The notes under the pieces are model-generated. The model made no database searches. It worked only from the letters and a program-made list of their open reading frames with translations, and had not been told where the DNA came from. A stretch of 15,178 bases of DNA, taken from assembly GCA_947448975.1 (NCBI GenBank), contig CANFPR010000009.1:1-15178 (forward strand), written 5' to 3'. Positions within the stretch are counted from its first letter, which is position 1, and each line of letters begins with the position of its first letter. A program made the position numbers and the translations under genes. This document shows, piece by piece, positions 7,686-15,047 of the stretch. This DNA is from Micrococcales bacterium. GTDB lineage: Bacteria; Actinomycetota; Actinomycetes; Actinomycetales; Microbacteriaceae.

Positions 7686-8345
7686 ATGGAAACTAACCGA
7701 GCATCGCGTGTTTCGGGCCTGCCTGTGAGTGGGCGCAAAAGTTCGGCAGTGTTAAGAAACCGAAAAAAGATACTTCTTGCCGCACAAGAAGTACTTGGCG
7801 AGCTTGGCCCAGATGTTCAAAACGACGCAATTGCCGCACGTGCGGGGGTTTCGGTTAGCACTCTCTATATGCACTTTACGAACCGTCAAGAATTGGTTCG
7901 AGCTGCTTTGCTAGATGCGTTACGTACCTGGGAACGCTGGGTAATGTCGCACTTTACGAGCATCGAGCCTTCGCTGGAGAATTCCGTTCTGCCAGCAAGG
8001 CTTCTAATGCGAATTCAAGAAACGCACCCGGTTTATGGCCGACTGCTTCAGAGCCACCTGGGATCGACCGGACTCCTGTTCGACGAGCTTTCTCAAGGCT
8101 TCTCCGACAGCATCAGGTTGTTGGTGCAAAGAGGTGAACTTTCGGATGACCAAATCGAGCCTCGCCTTGCAGCAATGGAGGGTGCCGTCTACGGAATTCT
8201 TGGTCGCCAGCTAAAGAACCCCGATGCCACGGCCGAGGAAGCCGACCTAGCTCTAGAGCTAGCTCTTCCGATTCTGGGAATCGCGCCAGATAAGGCGCGG
8301 CAACTGACTCACTCCCCGTTGCCTAATCTCTCCGCCCGAATCTAA
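7686..8345 (+). CDS. TetR-family transcriptional regulator
   Basis: One-component DNA-binding regulator of 219 residues. An unstructured Ser/Arg-rich start (1-22) is followed by the TetR DNA-binding domain at about 25-72: RNRKKILLAAQEVLGELG, then a helix-turn-helix around 46-64 with AIAARAGVSVSTLYMHF and the usual NRQELV after it. The rest is an all-helical ligand and dimer domain without a recognisable signature, so the inducer is unknown. The start is ATG at 7686 and the transcript is probably leaderless. The gene is divergent from giant gene A across 121 bp holding two palindrome candidates, the classic layout for a TetR repressor of its neighbour. Its stop codon overlaps that of the convergent membrane-protein gene by 3 bp (8343-8345 against 8342-8344). 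The family call is firm; the target is inferred from position. Confidence 0.92.
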   Translation: METNRASRVSGLPVSGRKSSAVLRNRKKILLAAQEVLGELGPDVQNDAIAARAGVSVSTLYMHFTNRQELVRAALLDALRTWERWVMSHFTSIEPSLENSVLPARLLMRIQETHPVYGRLLQSHLGSTGLLFDELSQGFSDSIRLLVQRGELSDDQIEPRLAAMEGAVYGILGRQLKNPDATAEEADLALELALPILGIAPDKARQLTHSPLPNLSARI

Positions 8346-9085
8346 GGTTTCTTGGCTTCGGCCGCGATCGTGGTGCGAATTTGCTCTGCAGCGTCTTTCG
8401 CGTATTTCAACGCAGCATCTTTGCCGTCGTTAGACCAAGCATTTGCGATGCCAACAGCGATTCCAATCGGAATCTGATCGAGGGCCATGTGTTGAAACGC
8501 CTCGCGTTTTGGTTTGTTGCTCATAGCAATCTTCAGCCAGAGGCCGTTCGGGCCTAACTCAAAATCAATAACCTTCGCGAGCTCAAAAACCCGAGCTTCC
8601 TTTTCGCCGATAAAGATCATTCGTTGACTGGTGATTTTTAGAGTCCCGGTATCGACCGAAGAGAGTTGCTCGGGGTTGCGAGTGATTTGACCCTGAGAAC
8701 CACCGACGTTTGCTCGAACTCTTCCAAAGATAGGAAAGCTCACTCCTAAGTTGCCCCCGCTGTAGCTCGATCCGGTGCTCTTGAACTCAAGTAGCTCGAC
8801 TCGAGTGATGTCGAACAGGGCCTCCTCATCACCGACGGTCTCTGCCGTGCCATTGAACAGGTTGCCTGACGCCCAAAGGTCAATTTTGTCTGCTATCTGC
8901 AAGAGTTCGGCCGAGTGACTAGCACCCTTAGATTTCGTCACCAGTATTGCGAGCGCCACAACTATGGCTATTACCAAAAAGGCTCCTACGGCCGCACCAG
9001 CTGCCCCCACATCGCGCACCGCGCTAGACATAAGTGAAATCGCTAGCAAGATGCCGAAGCATCCGAAACACCCAATCTTGTTCAT
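8342..9085 (-). CDS. Membrane protein with probable PH/GRAM-like domain, function unknown
   Basis: 247 residues from the ATG at 9083-9085. A 29-residue longer version from a TTG at 9172 is unlikely because it would start in the terminator tail of gene B. The N-terminus has two hydrophobic segments at about 4-19 and 29-52, the first with the odd CFGCFG motif. A soluble part follows. At about 142-200 the sequence TGTLKITSQRMIFIG, then VFELAKVIDFELG and LWLKI resembles the strands of bacterial PH or GRAM-like domains, which bind lipids or serve as scaffolds at membranes. The C-terminus is helical and Ala/Lys-rich (about 220-247). It lies between giant genes A and B and converges with the TetR gene. 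Its own promoter candidate is just upstream. I do not recognise a named family, and a link to A or B is only positional. Confidence 0.75.
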   Translation of the reverse strand: MNKIGCFGCFGILLAISLMSSAVRDVGAAGAAVGAFLVIAIVVALAILVTKSKGASHSAELLQIADKIDLWASGNLFNGTAETVGDEEALFDITRVELLEFKSTGSSYSGGNLGVSFPIFGRVRANVGGSQGQITRNPEQLSSVDTGTLKITSQRMIFIGEKEARVFELAKVIDFELGPNGLWLKIAMSNKPKREAFQHMALDQIPIGIAVGIANAWSNDGKDAALKYAKDAAEQIRTTIAAEAKKP

Positions 9086-9089
9086 GCCT

Positions 9090-9117
9090 AAAGTATGGTG
9101 CAACCCGGCGACATCAA
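9090..9117 (-). promoter_or_regulatory. Candidate promoter of the PH-like membrane protein gene
   Basis: On the minus strand, TTGATG (9112-9117), a 16-bp spacer and TACTTT (9090-9095) stand 4 nt before the ATG. The -10 fits the loose TANNNT actinobacterial form. The short distance implies a leaderless or nearly leaderless mRNA; no Shine-Dalgarno is seen. Confidence 0.4.
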
Positions 9118-9170
9118 GAGCATGAGGCACTCGCTGCGTTCGACGAAAAAGCGCTGGCGGCGGGTTGGGC

Positions 9171-9209
9171 AAAGAAAAACGGCACTCGACGGTTATGTCG
9201 AGTGCCGTT
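9171..9209 (-). terminator. Strong intrinsic terminator of gene B
   Basis: Perfect 13-bp stem (9178-9190 with 9197-9209) and a 6-nt loop. On the minus strand the last stem bases run into a TTTTTCTTT tract. It starts 12 bp after the stop codon of gene B. On the plus strand no T-run follows, so it acts one way. It insulates the membrane-protein gene from B. Confidence 0.9.
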
Positions 9210-9221
9210 CATCCGAGTGTT

Positions 9222-12200
9222 CTAACCTCTTGGTGCTAGAGAGTTTCTAGACCACTTCGCGAACGCTTTGACGTTGCCCTTCAGAATGAAAGTCTCGCCA
9301 GGCGCATATGACCTGCTGCCCAGAACCCAACCCGAGAAGGTGTAGCCGACACGCACGAGGGTTCCTTCGCTTGATGCAAGAGTGGTTGCTCCGTAACCCA
9401 AAGTAGCTGCAGGTGCATCTCCACCCGTGGATCGAGCTCCCATGTAGGTAATGGTGAAGCGAGACCATTGCGCGATGGCGGTGTAACGACCGTCGACTGC
9501 AATCACATCGCCCGGGCGATACGTGGTTCCGTTGATTGACCAACCCGTGAAGTAATAGCCAGTTCTCTTAAGATTGCCCACGTTGGCTCGCACGATTCGG
9601 TTCGTGCAGCCTGACACGCTTGACGGAACCGAACCCGAAGATTTGGTTGGCGCCACATAGGTCATGGTGCAACGAACCCAACGAGCAAACAGGTTGACAT
9701 TCTTAACCACGGTGATTTGCTGACCTGCCACATACGCAGTGCCGTCGAGCACCCAACCTAAGAACGTGTAGCCAGTTCGCGTCAAGCCGCTGGTGTTACC
9801 AGGGATTGTGAAACGGCCACCCGCTGTTGCGGCGCTAGGCGCAGTTCCAGACGTTGCCCCCGCACTGTAGAAGGTCACAACGAAACCAGTTGTCACACCG
9901 AGAGCCGCCGAACTGTAGCTGCCTGTGCCGGCATCATTCTCGGCGGCGACGCGGAACGTGTACGACGTATTTGGGGTAAGCGCCCGAATGATTACGCTCG
10001 AGCCAGTGAATTCGTTACCCGCGTACGTCGTCCAGACCACAGCGCTGCGCTCTCTGAACTGAACAACATAACCGGTGATTCCTGCACCACCGTTATCGGA
10101 AGGGTCTGTCCAAGAGAAGGTTGCCGTGGTGTGAGTTGTCGAGACAACCGTAATTGATGGCGCACCCGGTGCGCGTCTTGGAGTGGCTGGAACCGCCGAC
10201 GAATATGCTCCGGTTCCGACAGCGCTAACGGCGGCAACCTCAAACTCGTATTGAGTTCCATTAACCAGGCTCAACACGGTGTATTCGGAGTTTAGGCCGA
10301 CACCATCGTTTGCTGTGCGCCAGACGTTTGAACCAACAGCACGATAGTGCACGATGTAGTCGGTGATGGTTCCACCGTTTCCGACAGCACCGCTCCACGA
10401 AACCGTCACCTGAGAGACGCCAGCCACCGCTGTAACAGTTGGCGCCGTAGGGGTTCCTAGAGGGGTAGCCGAAATAGTCGAACTGTAACTTTGCACAGTG
10501 ACCGAGTCGGCCATTGCTGCGACACTGAACTCATATTCGGTTCCATTTGTAAGCCCAGCCACGGTAACCGCCAGCGAGGTGGATTGGGTGTCGATGTCCG
10601 TCCAAGTTGCCGCGCCTACCTCTCTGTAACTGACGACGTAGCTAACGGGACTTCCAACTAGCGGCGCAACCCAGTCGAGCGTGACCGCGGAATCAGAGAC
10701 AGAAGCATGGATGTCTACAGTGCTCACCGCGCTGCCGATACCCATGACGTTCTGGGCCTGAACCATGAAGTCGTAGTCGCTCACGCCATCGAGCCCCGTG
10801 ACCGTCGCTCCAGTTTGATCACTAACGCCTTCATCAAAAACTACCCAGGTAGGCGAAGTGCGGAGCTTGTAAGAAACCACGTAGTCGGTGATTGCTGACC
10901 CTCCATTTGAAATTGGCGCTTGCCAAGCAATGAAAGCATCTGTTCCCGATAGCGAGACAGCAAGGCCAGAGGATTCACCGGGAACATCCGCGGGTACCGC
11001 TGAAACTGCAACGGCGAATGGGCTTAGACCTACCGCATTTTTCGCTGCAACGCGGAACAGATAGGTTGTGCCGTTCGTGAGTCCGGTGACTAGAGCACTG
11101 CGCGTAGAAGATACACCGTCAACAAAGGGAACGTACGATGATCCAACCTTGAACTGCACCACGTAGTCGGTGATGGCGGAATTTCCATCACTGTTCGGTA
11201 GGTCCCAAGTGAGAAGCACCTGACCAGAACCTGCAGTAGCTGCAAGGTTTTGAACTTCGCTCGGAGCGGAGGTTACAACCGCGGCCGGAAGCACCGTGAA
11301 AGACGAGGTGTCGCTGGTAGCGATGTGCGTATCGTCTCCTGCCTGGTCTGTTGTCACCGAGCAAGAGCCAACGTCTACCAAAGTGACTACGTTGTTGGTC
11401 ACGGTACAAACCTCTGGAGGAGACACCGTGTAGGTGTATGGCAAGTTATTGCCATTCACTGTTGCAAGGTAAATCGGGCCTTGGTCAACGGGAGTATCGG
11501 GAATGTTGCTCGGTTCAACCAGTTGCACCGTGATCTGCAAGCGCGCTGGAGTACCGCGGCCGACGCTATTCTCGGCCAAGACCTGCATCGCATAGGTTTG
11601 GCCCGCCGTCAAACCAGTCAGAGGAATTGTGAGCGTGCCGTCGCCATTGTCGATGGTTTGTGATGGCGTAAGCCAGCTCGTGCCACCGTCAATCGAATAA
11701 AGGTATCCGGTTACCGCCGCTCCGCCAATGTCGATTGGTGGCTCAAAAGTAAGGTTTGCCGAAGTGTTCAGACCCGAACCAGTCAGGTTTTGTGGCTCTC
11801 CGGGTGTGCCAAGAAACAGATTCTGACCATCTTGGCTGTCGATGTTGAGAGTCCTCATCGAAGGGTAGGTTTCGGCCGTAACAGAGTCGGAAAACCAACC
11901 GAGAATTGCGGCGCTAACTGGAAGCATTCCGCCACCGGCATTGAGCTGAACGGTTGAGCAGAGTTCTGGACCTTTGCCCTTATAGTCCAGGGCGATCGTG
12001 GCAGACGAAATTGTTCCCTGCACGCCGATGAAAGCGAAGCTGAACGTCGGTCTAGAGCCAGATAGGGCAACATCAAGACCAGACATGTTCAAGTCAACGC
12101 CAAGCGAGATTGGAACATTGGTCCATCCGGTAACTGGAGTGCCATTCGCGTCGCGAACTGTCAAGAGAATACTGCTAGCCGTGCCACCTCCCACAAGAGC

Positions 12201-13832
12201 AGAGATTCGAAGAGTATCCCAAGAGGTAATGCCATTCGCAGTGGAACACGAATACCTAGGAGCAAACTGCGAAGGTTCTAGAGTCACCACCGGATTCTCT
12301 GAGCAGCCCGGATTACCGGAGGTAGCGTCAAAGTTGCCAAGAATACCCTCATCGCTGTTGAACCAGATGCAGTTTGCGTTGTTTGGGTCTTGCACGAGTT
12401 GGTACGTGTAAACCTGCACGTTGGGTGAGTAGGCAGAAGTGTTAAAGTCCGTGCAATAGTCACCAGTCAAGTAGTCGAAACACGATATCGAATAAGCAAT
12501 GTTCGTAAGAATGTATGCGCGGTGGTTTGTTACCAGCGCATCCTGCCAAATTTCTGCGTAACCACCGACGTACTGAATCGGGTTTACGACATTCAGCTGT
12601 GCTCCGCTGAGGTCCCAGCACCAGTCTGCTGAGCATAACCCGTCAACTATTCCAGACGAATTCTCGTGCTTTATGAACATGCCATAGACGTTGTTGAAGG
12701 GCACCCAGGATGGCCAACTGCCACTTGAACATGACGAAAGGTCGGCAACCTTAAAACATTCAAGAGCGCTAACCGTCATCACGTAAAGATTTCCTCCGTG
12801 AACTAGCAATCTTGTGGGGTTGGCATTATCCGACGCAGAAAGTAGAGGAACTTCGTTAGCCGAACAAGGTGATTGCGTGGCTGAATCGAAGCAAAGAATG
12901 GTGCTGTCACCAGAGAAACTCGCGAAGTACTTGGTGCCAGAACGCACGAGCTGCGAAAGTTGCTGACCGTACCAAAAGGACATGTAAAGGTTGTAGCCCG
13001 AACTGTCTGAAAGAGGTGTAAAGCCACAGTTTTGCGGGTCGCTTGGGTCGACGACGTCGATACAAAGTACACCGGGATCAAACGCGTGCGATCCGCCGCT
13101 GGGCATAGTGAAGAAGTACAAACGACTGGTGAGGGGATCGGCAATTGGGTTCGATCTTGGGCCGGTTACGTAGTCCTCACCTTCAGGGCCTCGGATGGTG
13201 CGAGGTAGCCCGTCGTTGTAGCACGATGAACTGTCGGATTTCAGGTGGCAGTCGAGACCCAGGTAGTCATAGTGGTGATAGATGTTGTAAACGTAGTTAT
13301 CCATCAGGGTCACACCCCAGCCATCACCAGCTGAGCCAGCTGAAAAGGTTGAGGCAGGCACGGCAGCCGTTGTCTCGGTGGAGTAAGACTGCGATAAACC
13401 GCTAATGAGTCCAGCCGTGACGTTGGTCTTTGTCGCTCTAATATCAGTCACGCTTGAGGCGGGTACCGGTTCGGTTGAAGACCAATTGACGCCATAGTCT
13501 GTGCTGTATTCGAGAGTCCAACCCTCCGGCGCAATAGCGCTTCCTGCTTGATAAATCACGTTCGAGTTGTAGGTCGTATGTATTTCTCTGTCACCGACAC
13601 CAGGGCTGAGGAGTGCAGACGTTCCAACCTGAACTTCCGTGCCGTCGGCTAGAGTCGCCTGCTCGCGCAGGGTCTGTCCATTTATAAAGGCCTCGGTGTT
13701 TGAGCCGACGCTATCGGCAACTGGCCCTGTGGTTAAGGGTGGTGACGCGTAAGCCTGGAGGCTGGACATCTGAAGTGCCACGGCAATCGTAAAGACAATG
13801 ACCTTGAACCATTTTGAGCTGGTACGAAACAC
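9222..13832 (-). CDS. Giant secreted multi-domain protein B, full-length paralogue of A
   Basis: 1536 residues with the same domain order as A and clear similarity along the whole length, so the two arose by duplication. The start is GTG at 13830-13832 with GAGGA 10 nt upstream. Residues 1-29 are a Sec signal peptide ending LQAYA, unlike that of A. The shared N-terminal domain (33-165) follows, with GQTLRE, LADGT and PGVGDREIHTTY in both. Seven cysteine pairs lie at 195-510, FN3 domains at about 676-770, 856-948, 950-1043, 1046-1126, 1128-1219 and 1221-1315, an Ig/MBG-like insert at 772-849, and three Listeria-Bacteroides repeats at 1317-1528. All 20 cysteines align with those of A. No LPXTG or C-terminal membrane helix is present. 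It has its own promoter candidate and a strong terminator, so it is probably monocistronic. Adhesin or matrix function is inferred from architecture only. Confidence 0.93.
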   Translation of the reverse strand: MFRTSSKWFKVIVFTIAVALQMSSLQAYASPPLTTGPVADSVGSNTEAFINGQTLREQATLADGTEVQVGTSALLSPGVGDREIHTTYNSNVIYQAGSAIAPEGWTLEYSTDYGVNWSSTEPVPASSVTDIRATKTNVTAGLISGLSQSYSTETTAAVPASTFSAGSAGDGWGVTLMDNYVYNIYHHYDYLGLDCHLKSDSSSCYNDGLPRTIRGPEGEDYVTGPRSNPIADPLTSRLYFFTMPSGGSHAFDPGVLCIDVVDPSDPQNCGFTPLSDSSGYNLYMSFWYGQQLSQLVRSGTKYFASFSGDSTILCFDSATQSPCSANEVPLLSASDNANPTRLLVHGGNLYVMTVSALECFKVADLSSCSSGSWPSWVPFNNVYGMFIKHENSSGIVDGLCSADWCWDLSGAQLNVVNPIQYVGGYAEIWQDALVTNHRAYILTNIAYSISCFDYLTGDYCTDFNTSAYSPNVQVYTYQLVQDPNNANCIWFNSDEGILGNFDATSGNPGCSENPVVTLEPSQFAPRYSCSTANGITSWDTLRISALVGGGTASSILLTVRDANGTPVTGWTNVPISLGVDLNMSGLDVALSGSRPTFSFAFIGVQGTISSATIALDYKGKGPELCSTVQLNAGGGMLPVSAAILGWFSDSVTAETYPSMRTLNIDSQDGQNLFLGTPGEPQNLTGSGLNTSANLTFEPPIDIGGAAVTGYLYSIDGGTSWLTPSQTIDNGDGTLTIPLTGLTAGQTYAMQVLAENSVGRGTPARLQITVQLVEPSNIPDTPVDQGPIYLATVNGNNLPYTYTVSPPEVCTVTNNVVTLVDVGSCSVTTDQAGDDTHIATSDTSSFTVLPAAVVTSAPSEVQNLAATAGSGQVLLTWDLPNSDGNSAITDYVVQFKVGSSYVPFVDGVSSTRSALVTGLTNGTTYLFRVAAKNAVGLSPFAVAVSAVPADVPGESSGLAVSLSGTDAFIAWQAPISNGGSAITDYVVSYKLRTSPTWVVFDEGVSDQTGATVTGLDGVSDYDFMVQAQNVMGIGSAVSTVDIHASVSDSAVTLDWVAPLVGSPVSYVVSYREVGAATWTDIDTQSTSLAVTVAGLTNGTEYEFSVAAMADSVTVQSYSSTISATPLGTPTAPTVTAVAGVSQVTVSWSGAVGNGGTITDYIVHYRAVGSNVWRTANDGVGLNSEYTVLSLVNGTQYEFEVAAVSAVGTGAYSSAVPATPRRAPGAPSITVVSTTHTTATFSWTDPSDNGGAGITGYVVQFRERSAVVWTTYAGNEFTGSSVIIRALTPNTSYTFRVAAENDAGTGSYSSAALGVTTGFVVTFYSAGATSGTAPSAATAGGRFTIPGNTSGLTRTGYTFLGWVLDGTAYVAGQQITVVKNVNLFARWVRCTMTYVAPTKSSGSVPSSVSGCTNRIVRANVGNLKRTGYYFTGWSINGTTYRPGDVIAVDGRYTAIAQWSRFTITYMGARSTGGDAPAATLGYGATTLASSEGTLVRVGYTFSGWVLGSRSYAPGETFILKGNVKAFAKWSRNSLAPRG
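9249..9884 (-). repeat. Three Listeria-Bacteroides (InlB B-type) repeats at the C-terminus of B
   Basis: Same three-unit array as in A, with RTGY-F-GW cores and closing ARW, AQW and AKW. Cys1388 and Cys1409 of the middle unit match the pair in A. The middle unit is the most conserved between the paralogues (for example NRIVRANVG and KRTGYYF). Confidence 0.85.
9888..11807 (-). repeat. Six FN3 domains plus one Ig-like insert in B
   Basis: Same arrangement as in A: one FN3 unit, an Ig/MBG-like module with Cys809 and Cys824, then five FN3 units. The unit starting near residue 1046 again lacks the Pro-rich lead, so that oddity predates the duplication. Confidence 0.9.
12276..13337 (-). repeat. 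Seven cysteine-paired repeats of B, probable beta-propeller
   Basis: Pairs at 195/204, 257/269, 314/323, 359/368, 400/405, 451/460 and 488/510 keep exactly the within-pair spacing seen in A (8, 11, 8, 8, 4, 8 and 21 residues between cysteines). The loops between them vary in length. One unit (CIDVVDPSDP) is close to the LVIVD repeat pattern. Confidence 0.6.
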
Positions 13833-13842
13833 TTTGAAACCG

Positions 13843-13847
13843 TCCTC
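13843..13847 (-). promoter_or_regulatory. Shine-Dalgarno candidate of gene B
   Basis: The minus strand reads GAGGA, 10 nt before the GTG at 13830-13832. The distance is on the long side, but no other in-frame start lies nearer. Confidence 0.55.
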
Positions 13848-13909
13848 TTAGGCGCCTGATGGTTAAAAATCTGCGCGTGGAGTTAGGCTACGTGAAATTA
13901 AGGGGTTTA

Positions 13910-13938
13910 AGAATATTTCTAGGTAACAATCGTGTTAA
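13910..13938 (-). promoter_or_regulatory. Candidate promoter of gene B
   Basis: On the minus strand, TTAACA (13933-13938, five of six to TTGACA), a 17-bp spacer and TATTCT (13910-13915). Transcription would start near 13903, giving a leader of about 70 nt before the GTG. The palindromes found at gene A are absent here. Confidence 0.55.
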
Positions 13939-13953
13939 AAGTAGGTTCGATGT

Positions 13954-15027
13954 CTAAACGTTGAAGCGGAACTCGACCACGTCGCCATCTTTCATGACGT
14001 AGTCCTTGCCTTCCATGCGCACCTTGCCGGCTGCCTTGGCGTCGGTCATTGAACCAGCCGAGTCGAGGTCTTCAAAAGAAACAATTTCGGCCTTGATGAA
14101 ACCACGCTCGAAGTCGGTGTGAATAACGCCAGCAGCCTGCGGAGCCTTCCATCCTTGACGAATGGTCCAGGCACGAGCCTCTTTCGGGCCAGCGGTGAGA
14201 TAGGTCTGCAAGCCAAGAGTCTTAAAACCAATGCGCGCGAGCTGGTCGAGGCCCGATTCATCCTGGCCCAGTGAAGCCAGCAACTCCCCTGCCTCTTCGG
14301 GCGTGAGGTCGATAAGTTCGCTCTCAACCTTGGCGTCTAGAAAAACAGCCTCGGCCGGCGCAACCAAATCGGCGAGCGCCTTCTTCTTGGCTGGGTCGGT
14401 GAGAATCGATTCATCCACGTTGAAAACGAAAAGTGTTGGCTTGGCGGTTAGTAGCCCGAGCTCGCGAATCGGAGCAAGATCAATTTTGGTGGCCGATAGC
14501 GGGGTTCCGGCATCTAGCGCTTTGAGGGCTTCGTCGATTACCTCGAGCACTGCGGGTTCGGCCTTTTTACCCTTTACTTCTTTTTCAACGCGTGGTCGCG
14601 CTTTTTCGAGGGTTTGCATGTCGGCGAGAATTAGCTCGGTGTTGATGGTCTCGATGTCACTCTTTGCGTCGACTCGACCATCTACGTGAATGACATCGCC
14701 ATCTACGAAGCCGCGAACCACCTGGGCAATGGCGTCGGCTTCACGGATGTTCGCCAAGAACTGGTTTCCTAGCCCCTCGCCTTCGCTTGCACCGCGAACG
14801 ATTCCGGCGATGTCGACGAACGACACGGGCGCTGGCAGGATTCGCTCAGAACCGAAGATCTCTGAAAGTCGCGTTAGTCGAACATCTGGGAGGTTGACAA
14901 CACCCACGTTTGGTTCGATGGTTGCGAACGGGTAGTTCGCCGCCAGAACGTTGTTCTTGGTGAGTGCATTGAAGAGGGTCGACTTGCCAACATTTGGCAG
15001 TCCCACGATTCCGATAGTTAGGGCCAC
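13954..15027 (-). CDS. ychF: Ribosome-binding GTPase/ATPase YchF (OLA1 type)
   Basis: Conserved cytosolic P-loop NTPase of the Obg-related group, linked in other bacteria to ribosomes and stress responses; family members often prefer ATP. 357 residues, close to the usual length of about 360. The Walker A/G1 motif GLPNVGKS is at 9-16, ATIEPNVG at 35-42, the G3 motif DIAG at 72-75 followed by GASEGEGLGNQFL, and the altered G4 motif NVDE at 203-206, which is typical of YchF rather than NKxD. A helical insert lies at about 129-170. The C-terminal TGS domain (about 279-357) has the conserved DFERGFIKAE and ends DGDVVEFRFNV. The start is GTG at 15025-15027. It is divergent from the exonuclease gene with 20 bp between, and no clear terminator separates it from gene B downstream. 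Confidence 0.97.
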   Translation of the reverse strand: MALTIGIVGLPNVGKSTLFNALTKNNVLAANYPFATIEPNVGVVNLPDVRLTRLSEIFGSERILPAPVSFVDIAGIVRGASEGEGLGNQFLANIREADAIAQVVRGFVDGDVIHVDGRVDAKSDIETINTELILADMQTLEKARPRVEKEVKGKKAEPAVLEVIDEALKALDAGTPLSATKIDLAPIRELGLLTAKPTLFVFNVDESILTDPAKKKALADLVAPAEAVFLDAKVESELIDLTPEEAGELLASLGQDESGLDQLARIGFKTLGLQTYLTAGPKEARAWTIRQGWKAPQAAGVIHTDFERGFIKAEIVSFEDLDSAGSMTDAKAAGKVRMEGKDYVMKDGDVVEFRFNV

Positions 15028-15035
15028 CTCAAGAG

Positions 15036-15042
15036 TTTAATA
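15036..15042. promoter_or_regulatory. Overlapping -10 candidates for the divergent ychF and exonuclease genes
   Basis: TTTAAT (15036-15041) on the plus strand is five of six to TATAAT and ends 6 nt before the ATG at 15048. TATTAA (15037-15042) on the minus strand ends 9 nt before the GTG of ychF. Both would give leaderless or near-leaderless mRNAs. The -35 regions would lie in the opposite gene and are weak. Confidence 0.4.
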
Positions 15043-15047
15043 GACGC

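Noticed and set aside
9086..9172. Longer start (TTG at 9170-9172) for the PH-like membrane protein
   Set aside because: It would begin inside the T-tract of the gene B terminator. The extra 29 residues are Pro/Arg/His-rich and would spoil the N-terminal membrane segment, while the ATG at 9085 has a promoter candidate at a fitting distance.
11250..12411. Two plus-strand open frames of 137 codons inside giant gene B
   Set aside because: They are shadows of a conserved coding frame. The 11998-12411 frame has an equivalent opposite gene A (5754-6038), which follows from the shared minus-strand coding sequence.
13850..13857. 8-bp palindrome AGGCGCCT upstream of gene B
   Set aside because: It lies in the leader next to the ribosome-binding site, is short and GC-rich, and does not match the palindromes at gene A; likely chance.
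14231..14935. Ser/Thr/Pro-rich plus-strand open frames opposite ychF
   Set aside because: Low-complexity antisense translations of a well-conserved gene, with no start signals.
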